Source: Clostridia bacterium
GTDB taxonomy: Bacteria; Bacillota; Clostridia; TANB77; CAG-508
Assembly: GCA_017937285.1 (NCBI GenBank)
Contig: JAGBDU010000002.1
Span: 32,335 to 96,334, forward strand
Length of the DNA stretch: 64,000 nt
Direction: 5' to 3'
The position numbers and the translations under genes are program-made. Positions 41,377 through 52,700 of the stretch are shown one piece after another (position 1 is the stretch's first letter; each line of letters begins with the position of its first letter). Under the pieces are notes generated by a model. The model had not been told where the DNA came from and did no database searches. It worked only from the letters and a program-made list of their open reading frames with translations.

Positions 41377-42087
41377 ATGAATCAGATATTAGTTACAGAT
41401 AGACTATATGTTACCAATAAACTGAAAAAGAAAAAGAGAATGTATAAATTTCAATTTATAGCATCTATTATTCTTGTATTTATATTTTCTGGATGGTATA
41501 TATATTCAGAAATAGAAAAAAATTCGGCAGAAGCAGTATCGAAAGATATATTAAGTGAAATAACAATAGAAAATAATGACAATGACGAAACTATTAGTGA
41601 TGAGCCGTTAATAGTTGCTATGGATGATACCGAAATTATAGAAAATGAAGAGCCTAAGCAAATACTTAATGGAACTTATACAAATGAAAATGGTAATACA
41701 TATAATTATGAATCAATATTAAGTATACCATGTTTAGGAATAGAATATCCAGTACTTTCAGAAACATCAGAAGAACTTTTAAAAATATCTATTAATAAGT
41801 TCTGGGGAGGAAGTCCAAATTCTGTTGGAAATTACTGTGTAGTTGGTCATAACTATAAAAGCGGAAAGATGTTTGGAAAATTATCTCAAATAAAGAATGG
41901 AGATATAATTAAGTTAACAGATTTATCAGGAAGTACGCTTAACTATAAAGTTTATAATAAATATGTAGTTTATCCAGAAGATGTAGCATGTACAAGCCAA
42001 ATAACCAATGGCTTAAAGGAAATGACGTTAATTACATGTACAAATGGAGGTAAACAAAGATTAATAGTAAAATGCAGAGAAGCTTAA
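41377..42087 (+). CDS. sortase
   Basis: Membrane-anchored cysteine transpeptidase of about 236 residues that joins surface proteins to the wall or to each other. A signal-anchor helix lies at residues ~25-46, followed by an acidic linker. The sortase beta-barrel has the active-site His in VVGHNYKSGKMFG, the Cys in TLITCTNGG, and the Arg close after (KQRLIVKC). The class is not certain; length and motif resemble class D/B types. The ATG at 41371 is too close to AAAGGAA, so 41377 was chosen. It follows rsmA by 13 bases. The only large sortable protein in the window is the giant surface protein. Confidence 0.9.
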   Translation: MNQILVTDRLYVTNKLKKKKRMYKFQFIASIILVFIFSGWYIYSEIEKNSAEAVSKDILSEITIENNDNDETISDEPLIVAMDDTEIIENEEPKQILNGTYTNENGNTYNYESILSIPCLGIEYPVLSETSEELLKISINKFWGGSPNSVGNYCVVGHNYKSGKMFGKLSQIKNGDIIKLTDLSGSTLNYKVYNKYVVYPEDVACTSQITNGLKEMTLITCTNGGKQRLIVKCREA

Positions 42088-42096
42088 TAAACAGGA

Positions 42097-42140
42097 AGAA
42101 AATGGTACAATTCTAATTACATAGATTTGTACCATTTTCT
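42097..42140. terminator. bidirectional terminator after the sortase gene
   Basis: Perfect 14-base stem AGAAAATGGTACAA/TTGTACCATTTTCT beginning ten bases after the stop. It separates the sortase gene from the convergent regulator. The U-tract is within the stem rather than after it. Confidence 0.65.
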
Positions 42141-42210
42141 GCTAAGATAATAAAAATTATTTTTATTTAGTATATTGCTATTAATTACTTATCTTATATG
42201 AACTATTTTC

Positions 42211-42540
42211 TTATTTTAGTTCATTTATAATTAATTGGGCTATATTGTAGATTAGTTTTTGCTTTTCTTTTGGGCAATTTTTAAATAGTTCAGTAAATTC
42301 ATTAGAAAGATAATTTGTTGAATCCATACTAGTTCCATTTAAAATAGTTCCCTCATCTACATTTAAAAGAGTACATATTTCACTTAATCTTGTTAAATTT
42401 ATATGAGTACTTCCTCTTTCAATTCTACTAATAAATGCTACAGAAACATTTAGTTTTTCAGCTAAATCCTCTTGTGTTAAATTGTTTTCAATTCTAGATT
42501 TTTTTATTCTTTTTCCAATAACGGAGTAATCTATTGCCAT
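42211..42540 (-). CDS. XRE-family transcriptional regulator
   Basis: 109-residue protein with an N-terminal Cro/C1-type helix-turn-helix (VIGKRIKKSRIENNLTQEDL, then VSVAFISRIERGS). A short helical C-terminus follows (CPKEKQKLIYNIAQLI), as in many small Clostridial regulators. The start was set at 42540; the earlier ATG at 42552 overlaps its own ribosome site AGGAAGGA. An ACTATA-TATAGT inverted pair near 42632-42655 upstream could be its operator. Target genes are unknown. Confidence 0.88.
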   Translation of the reverse strand: MAIDYSVIGKRIKKSRIENNLTQEDLAEKLNVSVAFISRIERGSTHINLTRLSEICTLLNVDEGTILNGTSMDSTNYLSNEFTELFKNCPKEKQKLIYNIAQLIINELK

Positions 42541-42827
42541 ATAAAATTCCATTCCTTCCTATCTTTACTCAAAGGCACATATAGTTTTGAAAAAAATGTA
42601 ATATTGTTTCAAACCAGCACCTCACTATACTAAAAAAATATAGTATTTAATAATTAAAGTACAGAAATTAATAAGTTAATGTATACTTATAATATAAACT
42701 AAACTTTAAATTTTATTCAAAAATGACAATAATTTTTTTATTTAGTAAAATATTTTATCGTGACTATAATTTAATTAATTCTATGTCGCCATTATGTCGC
42801 CATTTAGTGTTCTTCCTAAAATTAGCC

Positions 42828-43024
42828 GTTCAAAGGAATATAAATATAAAAAATTATTTAGTGATGAAGGATTCCCTACATAGCAAAGAACTTCTAAGCA
42901 TACAGTCATGGCGCTCCCATGGTCACACAAGGGCTCCTCCATATCCTGTATGCCTAAGAAGTTCTATTGCTATTCCAGTCACCATTCACACTAAATAATT
43001 TTTTATATTTATATTCCTTTGAAC
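42828..43024. repeat. 197-bp hairpin element with 36-bp perfect terminal inverted repeats
   Basis: The arms 42828-42863 and 42989-43024 are perfect inverted copies (outer bases GTTCAAAGGAATATAAATAT). Further in, GAACTTCTAAGCATACAG pairs imperfectly with CTGTATGCCTAAGAAGTTC. Near the tip, CATGG/CCATG can pair. The whole unit can fold into one long stem. A 91-codon open frame crossing it has no ribosome site or recognisable product and was not called. It could be a MITE or a structured RNA. The rest of 42541-43198 holds regulator and rqcH promoter sequence and two copies of ATGTCGCCATT (42783-42803). Confidence 0.8.
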
Positions 43025-43073
43025 TACTCTACAATAGAAAATTTAACGACTTGCTGAAATGTTACCGTTACTC

Positions 43074-43133
43074 TATTAGTTAAATTTATTAGATGTGTTT
43101 TTTTATTAGTTAAATTTATTAGATGTGTTTTTC
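43074..43133 (+). repeat. 30-bp direct tandem repeat before rqcH
   Basis: Two head-to-tail copies of a 30-base unit starting TATTAGTTAAATTTATTAGA, identical over at least the first 29 bases. The array ends directly before the rqcH -35 box, so it may be a regulator site or a simple duplication. Confidence 0.8.
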
Positions 43134-43162
43134 TTTACTATTTTATAAAAATATAGTATAAT
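43134..43162 (+). promoter_or_regulatory. promoter of rqcH
   Basis: TTTACT (43134-43139) and a perfect TATAAT (43157-43162) are 17 bases apart. They lie 36 bases before the ATG. Confidence 0.7.
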
Positions 43163-43198
43163 TTTCCAAAAATATTACGGAGAAAGGAATCTATTTTT

Positions 43199-44902
43199 AT
43201 GGCTTTTGATGGTATTATTACAAATCATATAGTTTCTGAATTAAATACTTGCTTAATTGGAGGTAAAATAAATAAAGTTTTTGAACCAAATAAAAATGAA
43301 ATCATTTTAGGTATATATTCACATGGTATAAATTATGCTTTTAACTTGTCTATTTCTGCTGATTCATATAGAATAAATCTTACAACGCATAATAAACCAA
43401 ATCCACTAAATGCTCCAGGATTTTGTATGTTACTTAGAAAGCATTTAATAGGTGCAAAAATCAAAAAAATTTATACTATTGGATTGGAAAGAGTCGTATA
43501 CATTGAACTTGAATGTTTTAATGAATTAAATGATTTAATAAATAAAAAGCTGATAATAGAATTAATGGGAAAACATAGCAATATAATTTTAACCAATTCC
43601 AATAATATTATTATAGATAGTTTAAGACATCTTTCGATGGAGGATAACTCTTCTAGAGATATTTTATCTGCACATGAGTATATAATTCCAAAAAATGATA
43701 AAATTGACTTTTTTTCTGTAAAAACATTTGATGAATTTTATAAATTGACAAGTGAACTTAAATCATTAGATTCTGGAATTTCTAAATTATTTATAGGAAT
43801 AAGCAAATTATATATCCAAAGTATAATAAATGAATGTAATTTGAATAATTCTGTAACTACAAGTAATTTAAAAGTTATTTATAAATATATTACAGATACT
43901 TTAAATAATATAGGATCTAATAATTTAACAGTAGTTCCATTTCATAATGATTTTGCAATTATATTAGCGGAAAATTCAGAAGAGCTTCAATCTAATTTTT
44001 TTATTGATGATTTTTATATAAATAAAGAAAATGATTTGATTTTTTCAACTTATCGAAATAATCTTTTAAAATTAGTTTTATCTACATTATCAAAAATAAA
44101 AAAGAAATTGTTTAATATAAATCAAAAATTAGAAGAATGTAAAAATATGGAAATATACAAACTTTTTGGAGAATTGATAACTGCTAATATGTACAAATTT
44201 CCAGAGTTTTTTGAAGATGAAATTATTGTAGAAAATTATTATAATAATAATGAATTAGTAAAAATACCTGTTGATAAAAATAAAACTCCATCTTTTAATG
44301 CCAAAAATTATTTTAAAAAATACAGTAAATTAAAAAACGCTTTGAATATTGTAAATAATCAGAAAAAAGAAACTCAATCTGAATTAGATTATTTAGAAAG
44401 CATTATATATGAAATTGATACTGCAAAAAATATAGCAGATATAGATGAAATCTATTCAGAAATTTCTGAAAATCCTCTATTCGAAAGGTCACATCTAAAG
44501 TCAAAAACAAAAATAACAAAACAAAAACAGAAGAATAAAAAATTAGATAAAACATATACTCCAATAGAGTATAAAATAGAAAATTATACATTGTTGGTTG
44601 GAAAAAATAATGTACAAAATGATTACTTAACAACAAAAGTGGCAAAATCAAATGATATATGGTTTCATACTAAAGATATTCATGGTAGTCATGCAATTTT
44701 GCAAACTAAAGGGCAAGAGCCTTCTATTGATGTAATTATCAGATGTGCACAAATTGCTGCATATTATAGCAAAGGAAAATTATCTTCGAATGTTCCTGTA
44801 GATTACACATTGATAAAATATGTAAAAAAGCCATCTGGAAGTAAGCCTGGGTTTGTTATATATACACATAATAGAACTGTTAATGTTACTCCTAAAAATT
44901 AG
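43199..44902 (+). CDS. rqcH: Rqc2 homologue RqcH (NFACT protein)
   Basis: 567-residue NFACT protein. In bacteria RqcH binds 50S subunits holding a stalled peptidyl-tRNA and adds C-terminal alanine tails that mark the chain for degradation; older names are FbpA/YloA. The N-terminal domain starts MAFDGIITNHIVSEL with APGFCMLLRKHL. A long coiled-coil middle lies around residues 290-430. The C-terminal NFACT-R domain has NDIWFHTKDIHGSHAIL. The functionally important Asp-Arg pair of the B. subtilis protein (97-98) is Glu97-Arg98 here. AAAGGA lies ten bases before the ATG. Confidence 0.94.
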   Translation: MAFDGIITNHIVSELNTCLIGGKINKVFEPNKNEIILGIYSHGINYAFNLSISADSYRINLTTHNKPNPLNAPGFCMLLRKHLIGAKIKKIYTIGLERVVYIELECFNELNDLINKKLIIELMGKHSNIILTNSNNIIIDSLRHLSMEDNSSRDILSAHEYIIPKNDKIDFFSVKTFDEFYKLTSELKSLDSGISKLFIGISKLYIQSIINECNLNNSVTTSNLKVIYKYITDTLNNIGSNNLTVVPFHNDFAIILAENSEELQSNFFIDDFYINKENDLIFSTYRNNLLKLVLSTLSKIKKKLFNINQKLEECKNMEIYKLFGELITANMYKFPEFFEDEIIVENYYNNNELVKIPVDKNKTPSFNAKNYFKKYSKLKNALNIVNNQKKETQSELDYLESIIYEIDTAKNIADIDEIYSEISENPLFERSHLKSKTKITKQKQKNKKLDKTYTPIEYKIENYTLLVGKNNVQNDYLTTKVAKSNDIWFHTKDIHGSHAILQTKGQEPSIDVIIRCAQIAAYYSKGKLSSNVPVDYTLIKYVKKPSGSKPGFVIYTHNRTVNVTPKN

Positions 44903-45001
44903 GAGAGGGGAATATTAAGGTCGTTAAAATACGGATAATTGCAGGAAATTTAAATTGTAACAAATAGTAAAACATTTTACGTAATTTTATTTGTAAAACT
45001 A

Positions 45002-45030
45002 TTTATTTTTTTGTAAAAATATAGTATAAT
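45002..45030 (+). promoter_or_regulatory. promoter of nfeD-stomatin operon
   Basis: A perfect TATAAT (45025-45030) is set 17 bases after a weak TTTATT. The sequence AAAAATATAGTATAAT matches that of the rqcH promoter. Confidence 0.55.
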
Positions 45031-45065
45031 TAAATTGTTATTAGTAGAAAAAGGAGGTAATTTAT

Positions 45066-45515
45066 ATGTGGCAAATTTGGCTTATCCTAGCTGGCATATT
45101 CATTATTTTTGAAATGATTATCCCTACAGATTTTCTTATTTTCTGGGTTGGTATTGCAGCAGGTTTAACATCTGTATGTAGTGCGTTTATTGATAACATA
45201 ACCATACAAATAGTAGTATTTTGTATATCATCTATTTTATTAATATTTTGTACAAAACCATTTGTGCGAAAGTTTACAAAAAAAGATGAAAATGTACATA
45301 CAAATGCGTATTCAATAATTGGAAGAAAAGGTTTAGTTATCTCAGACATAGATCCAATTTCTGGAAAAGGGCAAGTAAAAGTGGATAATGAAGTTTGGTC
45401 TGCTAAAACAAAAGGGGTTACAATTATTCCAAAAGATACAGTAATTACAGTTAATGCAATAGAAGGAGTAAAAGTAATAGTATCTGCTGAAGAAAAAGCA
45501 GAAATAAAAATTTAA
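45066..45515 (+). CDS. NfeD-family membrane protein
   Basis: 149-residue short NfeD protein. Three closely packed membrane segments fill residues ~3-75 (WQIWLILAGIFIIFEMI and following). A soluble OB-fold domain starts at IIGRKGLVISDIDP and carries VDNEVWSAKTKG. Members of this family are made next to SPFH/stomatin proteins and act with them in membrane microdomains, and that partner follows here after 14 bases. AGGAGG lies before the ATG. Confidence 0.9.
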   Translation: MWQIWLILAGIFIIFEMIIPTDFLIFWVGIAAGLTSVCSAFIDNITIQIVVFCISSILLIFCTKPFVRKFTKKDENVHTNAYSIIGRKGLVISDIDPISGKGQVKVDNEVWSAKTKGVTIIPKDTVITVNAIEGVKVIVSAEEKAEIKI

Positions 45516-45529
45516 GGAGGAGTATTATA

Positions 45530-46492
45530 ATGGGTATATTTTTTATTATATTACTTGTTATCGTTTTAATTATAGCTTATAAAACAATTAAGGTTGTTAA
45601 ACAATCAGAAGTTTACGTTATAGAAAGATTAGGAAAATTTCATAAAGTAGCAGATGCAGGTCTTACAATAATCTTTCCATTTTTAGATCATGTTAGATCA
45701 GTTGTTAGTTTAAAACAACAAACTATGGATATACCACCACAAGGTGTTATAACAAAAGATAATGTTACAATTACAATCGATACAGTTGTATTCTATAAAA
45801 TTACTGATCCAGCAAAAGCTGTTTATGAAATTCAATCATTAAAGAAAGGTATTGAATATCTTGCTATTACAACAATTCGTGATATTGTTGGTAAATTAGA
45901 TTTAGATGCAACATTCAGCTCTCGTGATGTTATTAATGATCAATTAAGAGTTGTATTAGATGAAGCAACAGATCAATGGGGATGTAAAGTAGATAGAGTT
46001 GAAATTAAAGATATTACACCACCTGCAGATATCAGAGATGCAATGGAAAAACAAATGAATGCCGAAAGAAATAAAAGAGCTTTAATCCTTCAAGCAGAAG
46101 GTGAAAGACAATCTGCAATAACATTAGCAGAAGGTAAAAAAGAAGCTGCTATATTAGAAGCTGAAGCTGATAAAGAAGCAGCAATAAGAAGAGCTGCCGG
46201 TGAAGCAGAGGCAATCAAACAAGTTGCTGATGCTAAGGCTGAAGAAATCAGAATGGTTTATGGAGCAGTTATGGAATCACATCCAAATGATAAATTGGTA
46301 CAATTAAAATCTTTAGAAGCCTTAAAAGAAATAGCAGATGGAGAGGCAAATAAAGTATTTATTCCATTTGATGCAACATCTGCATTAAGTAGTTTAGGAG
46401 CAATGAAAGAAGTTGTTACTGATTCATCTAAAGAGCTATCTAAAAAAGAAAGATTATTATTAAAAAAATCAGTATCTCAAAATAAAGAATAA
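45530..46492 (+). CDS. SPFH/stomatin-like protein (QmcA type)
   Basis: 320-residue membrane-anchored scaffold protein. One N-terminal helix (residues 2-20) is followed by the SPFH domain (VVKQSEVYVIERLGKF, then LKQQTMDIPPQGVITKDNV). A long Ala/Glu-rich coiled coil follows (about 190-250). The C-terminal tail ends in KKERLLLKKS. The pairing with nfeD is the standard arrangement, and the two proteins probably form one membrane complex. AAGGAGG precedes the ATG. A large palindrome starts directly at the stop codon. Confidence 0.93.
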   Translation: MGIFFIILLVIVLIIAYKTIKVVKQSEVYVIERLGKFHKVADAGLTIIFPFLDHVRSVVSLKQQTMDIPPQGVITKDNVTITIDTVVFYKITDPAKAVYEIQSLKKGIEYLAITTIRDIVGKLDLDATFSSRDVINDQLRVVLDEATDQWGCKVDRVEIKDITPPADIRDAMEKQMNAERNKRALILQAEGERQSAITLAEGKKEAAILEAEADKEAAIRRAAGEAEAIKQVADAKAEEIRMVYGAVMESHPNDKLVQLKSLEALKEIADGEANKVFIPFDATSALSSLGAMKEVVTDSSKELSKKERLLLKKSVSQNKE

Positions 46493-46703
46493 TGCACATT
46501 GGGGACGGGGCAAAAAAATAAAGTTGTCATAATGTCAAATATAAACAAAGAGTTTTGTGAGCAAAATTGGAGTTTGTTTGTGTGATTAATTTTAAAGCAC
46601 ATTTTCAAAAAGAAAATCAGTTTCACAAACTCCAATTTTGTTCACAAAAATTTCTGTACTCATTGAATTTTATGACAACTTAAATTTTTTGCCCCGTCCC
46701 CAA
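46493..46703. repeat. ~205-bp nested palindrome with GGGGACG ends
   Basis: The outer arms 46499-46532 and 46670-46703 match at 32 of 34 positions (TTGGGGACGGGGC at the outside, GTTGTCATAA inside). An inner pair 46553-46582 and 46621-46650 also matches well (AAAATTGGAGTTTGT against ACAAACTCCAATTTT). The element fills the gap between the stomatin gene and the glucan synthase gene. The leading TGCACATTGGGGACG is shared with the rpoB-rpoC palindrome. It encodes no protein; a non-autonomous repeat is the best guess. Confidence 0.8.
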
Positions 46704-46779
46704 TTTTAAAAAAAAAAGTATATAAATTCCACTATTGGAGAAAATATGTGAAAACATATTTACAAGGAGTGGAATTTTT

Positions 46780-49700
46780 TTGAATAATAAATACAAAATT
46801 TTAGATATAGGTGGAGCACTTTTAGATACTTATCAATTAGAAAATCATTTGCAAAAATTAGCAGCTGATCAAATTTTAAAGTCAAAATCCGACAAATCAA
46901 CATATCCAATTCCTAGAGTTAAGGAAAATTTAAAGTTTATATTAGAGGTATATAATTTTTTGAATGAAGATTTAAAAAATAAAATACCAATTCACCCTGC
47001 GGGAGAATGGATATTAGATAACTTTTATATAATAGAAAAAAATGCAAAAATCATAATAAAAGAATTAAATGTAAAAAAATATGTTAATTTAGTTGGAATT
47101 GCAAATGGACCTAATAAAGGGTTTGCAAGGATATATATTTTGGCAAAGGAAATTATTTCATATACAGATGGAAAAATTAATGGTGAGAATCTAGAAAATT
47201 ATTTGAAAGCATATCAAAATAAAAAAACTTTAAGTATGGAAGAACTATGGAGTATAGGAACATTTCTTCAAATTGCGTTAATAGAAAAAATAAGAATCAT
47301 TTGCGAAAAGATATATTTATCTCAAATGCAAAAACGTAAAGTTGAAAATATAGTATCAAGATTAGTGGAATTTAATCATAATCCAGCTTTAAATACATCT
47401 ACAGATTATAAGTTAAAAATACAAGAAAGTGTGGAATCTAAATATCCATTTATAGAGTATATGTCATATAGATTAAAAAAATATGGAAAAAAGGCATATA
47501 GTTATTTGGAAATTTTAGAAGAGCAAGTTAATAAAATGGGGACTAATACTTTAGATTGTATAAATAGAGAGCATTTTGATATAGCAGTTAAAAAAATTTC
47601 TATTGGAAATTCTATAACTAGTATAAGCGCATTAAATAGATTAAATTTTATAGAAATATTTAATAATATTAATGGTGTTGAAGAAGTATTAAAAAAAGAT
47701 CCAGCTAATGTATATGATAAGATGGATTATAAGACAAAAGAATACTATAGAAATAGTATAGAAAGAATTTTTAAAAAAACAAAAATATCAGAATTATATA
47801 TAGCACAAAAATGTTTAGAGCTAGCTGAAATTGAATATAAAGCAAATGGACCAAAAAATAAAATGTCACATGTTGGATATTATTTAATTTCTGATGGAAA
47901 AAGTAAATTATATTCATGTTTATTAAATAAAAACATAAAAAATGTTAATAAAAATGCTATGGCTAAATTTTATATAGAGGGAGTATCAATATTATCTATA
48001 ATATTATCTTGCTTAATTGGATGGTATTTAAATATAAAAAGCAATCAATTTTTTGTATCATTCATAATTTTTTTGCTTTTAATTATTCCTATAAAAAATA
48101 TAATTATAAAAATAACGCAATATATTTCTGGCAAAGTAGTTAAGCCAAAATTAATTCCAAAGCTAGACTTTTATAATGGAATACCTGAAGAATACTCAAC
48201 TATGGTAGTTATTCCAACTATAGTTAAAAACCAAGAAAAAGTAGAAGAAATCATGAAAAAATTAGAAGTTTTTTATATGGCTAATAAAAGTGAAAATATA
48301 TATTTTACGTTATTAGGTGATTGTAGTAGCTCTAAAAAAGAAAAAGAGGATTTCGACGACGAAATAATTAAATCTGGAATTCAAAAATGTAAAGAATTAA
48401 ATGAAAAATATCCAGATATAAAATATCCAAAATTTAATTTTATATATAGAAAAAGAACATGGAATAGTTCTGAAAATTGCTATTTAGGTTGGGAAAGAAA
48501 AAGAGGTTTATTAAACCAATTTAATGAATATGTTTTAGGTAATTTCAATAATTGTTTTGCAGCTAATACATTTGAAATTGCAAAAAATGAAAATAAAAAA
48601 ATACCAAATATAAAATATATTATAACTTTAGATGCTGATACAAATTTAGTACTAAACACAGGACTAGAGCTTGTAGGAGCAATGGCTCATATATTAAATA
48701 GACCAGTTTTAAATGATAATAAAACATTAGTTATAGATGGATATGGAATTATGCAACCTAGAGTAGGAATAGGGCTATTAGAAACCCAAAAAAGCATTTT
48801 TACAAAAATATTTTCAGGTTTGGGTGGAACAGATTCTTATACTAATGCTATTTCAGATTTTTATTATGATAATTTTGGAGAAGGCATATTTACAGGAAAA
48901 GGAATTTATGATTTACAAGTTTTTTCAGAAATATTAAAAGGTGAGATACCAGAAAATACAGTATTAAGTCATGATTTATTAGAAGGATGTTATGTAAGAT
49001 GTGGATTGGCATCAGATATAGTTTTAATGGATGGTTATCCAACCTCGTATAATGCCTATAAAACCAGACTTCATAGATGGATAAGAGGAGATTATCAAAT
49101 ATTATCATGGATTATTAAGGATAGATTAAATATTCTATCAAAATATAAAATTATTGATAATATTAATAGAAGTCTTTCGGAATTTGGCGTAGTTTTGTTA
49201 TTCTTTATAAACTTGATAATACAAAGCAAAATAGTTACAACTATAGCTATAGTTTCTATAATCATTCCTTATATTTTAGATTTCATAAATAAAATTTTAT
49301 ATAAGAAAAATGGTCAATTTAATCAAAAAAAATATTCTAAAGAGATAAACGGATTTTGGGCTATAGTTTTAAAAATAATAATAGATATTTCATTAATTCC
49401 GGATAAAGCATTTTTATCAATAAGTGCTGGAGTAAAATCTTTATATAGAATTATTAAATCAAAAAAACATTTATTGGAATGGACAACTGCTGAAGAGGCC
49501 GAAAAATTATCAAAAATCGGAATAGTTCCATATTATTTAAACATGCTTCCAAATGTAATTTTAGGAATTGTAATTTTTGTAGGAGGTTGGCTTACAAACA
49601 ATATTTTATATATGTTGATAGGAATTTTATGGTTTATATCTCCTATTATAATGAATTATATAAGCAAACCAATTATTGAAAAAAGCAAATATGATGAATT

Positions 49701-52700
49701 AAATAAAGAAGAGCAAAATTATATTTTAGAAGTAGGTAATAGAACTTGGAAATATTTTAAAGATAATATAAATGAACAAGGAAATTTTTTGCCTCCAGAT
49801 AATTATCAGGAAAATAGAAATCAAAAAGTGGTATATAGAACATCTCCAACTAACATTGGACTAGGACTATTAAGTGTTATTGCAAGCTATGATTTAGGTT
49901 ATGAAAATAAAAATGATACAATCAATTTGTTAGAAAAAATGATAAGTTCTATTGAAAAATTATCTAAATGGAATGGTCATTTATATAATTGGTATAATAT
50001 TAAAACTTTATCACCATTAATTCCAAGATATGTATCATCTGTTGATAGTGGAAATTTTGTTGGTTATTTATACGTGTTAAAGCAATTTCTAATACAGGAA
50101 AATGATAATGATGAAAAGTTTAAACCTTTAATTAATTCAATAGATAATATAATAAATAATACAGATTTTTCTAAACTATTTGATGAAAAAAACGGTTTGT
50201 TTTCTATTGGATACAATATTGAAGAAAATAAAATTACAGATTGCTATTACGATTTATTAGCATCTGAGGCAAGACAAACCAGTTTAGTTGCGATTGCTAA
50301 AAAAGATATATCTGCAAAACATTGGAAAAATTTAAGCAGAACACTAACTATATTAAATAAATATAAAGGTTTGATATCATGGTCTGGTACAGCTTTTGAG
50401 TATTTAATGCCTTCAATAAATATTAGAAGATATCCAAATAGCTTATTAGATGAATCTTGTAAGTTTATGATAATGAGTCAAATGGAATATGCAAAAAAAT
50501 TGGGGATAACTTGGGGAATATCAGAAGCAGCATTTAATTTAAAAGATTTTAATGGAAATTATCAATATAAGGCTTTTGGAATTCCATGGCTTGGACTTAA
50601 AAGAGGGCTAGCAGATGAAATGGTTGTTTCGTCATATGGAACAATTCTTGCAATAAATGATGTACCAGCACAGGTAATTAAAAATTTAAAAATACTAGAA
50701 GAAAGTGGTATGTATAATAAATATGGTTTCTATGAATCTATTGATTATACTCCTAGCAGAGTTGAAAAAGGAAAGAATTTTTCTATTGTAAAAACATATA
50801 TGGCACACCATCAGGGACTGATACTACTTTCAATAGATAATTTAGTAAAAAATAATATCTTTCAAGATAGATTTTGTAAAAATCCAGAAATTGAAGCTGT
50901 TGATATATTATTACAAGAGCGTATGCCAGATAATGTAATAATTACAAAAGAGAAAAAAGAAAAAGTTGAAAAAATTAAATATATTGATTACGATTACTAC
51001 TCTGAGCGAATTTTTGACAAAAAAAATGCAGATATTAATGAATTTAATTTAATATCAAATAATGATTATACTATTTTAATAGATAAAAATGGAAATGGAT
51101 ATAGCAAATATAAAGATAAAATGATAAACAGATATAAAGAAACAGATGATAATAATCAAGGTATTTATTTCTTTATAAAAAATATTAAATCTAAAAAAAT
51201 ATGGTCTTCTGCAAATATCAATTATTTAGATAAGTCAGAAAAATATACTGCAAGCTTTTTTCCAGATAAAAGCAAATTTTCAAGAATTGATGAAAATATA
51301 AAAACTTCTGTTTCAGTAATAATTGCACCAGAAGATCCAGTAGAAATTAGAAAAATAGATTTAAAAAATATTGGAAATGAAGATGAAATATTAGAAGTAT
51401 CTAGTGTTATAGAGCCAGTATTATCGAGTGCATCCCAAGATTATGCACATAAAGCATTTAACAATTTATTTTTATCATTTGAAATAAAAGACGGAATTAT
51501 TGTTGCTAAAAGAAAATTTAGAAAGTGCAATGTACCTGATTTATATTTAGCAATAACATTATATTCTGAAAACTCACTAACAGGAGAGATGGAATATGAA
51601 TTAGATAGAAAAAATTTATATGGAAGACAAAATTTTGGAATTCCACAGTTAATAAAAGATTCTAAACCATTTACTAATAAAATAGAAAGTAGTACTAATC
51701 CAATTATTTCATACAGAAGCTCTATAGAAGTAAAGGCAAATAAAAATAGTAGTTTAAGTTTAATAATTAGTGTTTCAGAAAGCAAAGAAGAAGCTATTCA
51801 AAATGTAAAAAAATATATGAGCTCTGAAAGTATAGAAAGAGCAATTAATTTATCTAAAGCACGAATTGAAGCTAAAATACAATATTTAGGAATTCATGGA
51901 GGAGATGTAAGTTTATACCAAAGAATTTTATCACATATGCTGATAAAGTGTGGAAATAAAGATTTAGAAATAGATAAAAATGAGATTTATAAAACATCAG
52001 AGCTATGGAAGTTTGGAATTTCTGGTGATAATTTAATATTGCTAACAGTAGTAAAAGATATTGCAGAAATAGAAATTGTAGAAAATCTAGTGAAAGCATT
52101 TGAGTATTATAAAATGCAAAATATAGATGTAGATTTAGTAATTATTAACGAAGAAAAAGAATCATATGAAAACTATGTTAAAGATGCTATTAATGAAATT
52201 ATAAGTAATCATCAATTATTAAATATAAACTCAAATGGAAAAATTTTTGTTTTAAATAATATTAGTAAAGAAGATAAAAATTTGTTAAAAATAAGGTCTG
52301 ATTTAATATTACTTGGAAGTTATGGAAAAATTGGATTACAACTTGACGAATATGATTACGAATACAGTAAAACTTTAAAAAATATTAAATATCAAAAGAA
52401 AAATAATTCAATAGAAAAAATATTACCTGTAAACAATTCTGCTAATTATAAAATTAATTTTGATGAAGTAAAGTATTTTAATGATTACGGCGGTTTTTCT
52501 AATGATGGAAAAGAATATATTATAAATGTTAATAAAGATAAGAAATTACCATTAGCATGGAGCCATATACTTGCAAATAAGAATTTTGGTACAGTATTAA
52601 CAGATGGAATGGGAGGATATACTTGGTACAAAAATGCGAGATTAAACAGAATTACTTCTTGGAGTAATGACCCAGTACAAGATTCTCAATCTGAAATACT

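Noticed and set aside
42723..42998. 91-codon open frame upstream of rqcH
   Set aside because: It runs through the 197-bp hairpin, has no ribosome binding site and its product has no recognisable features. The inverted repeat explains the sequence better.
42828..43024. Retron-type msr/msd RNA
   Set aside because: The fold is suggestive, but no reverse transcriptase gene follows. The next gene is rqcH.
43074..43133. Start of a CRISPR array
   Set aside because: Only two copies without spacers between them and no cas genes in the window. It is a simple tandem duplication.
46735..46779. Extension of the glucan synthase to an upstream TTG
   Set aside because: There is no ribosome site before it, whereas AAGGAGTGG lies at proper distance from the TTG at 46780.
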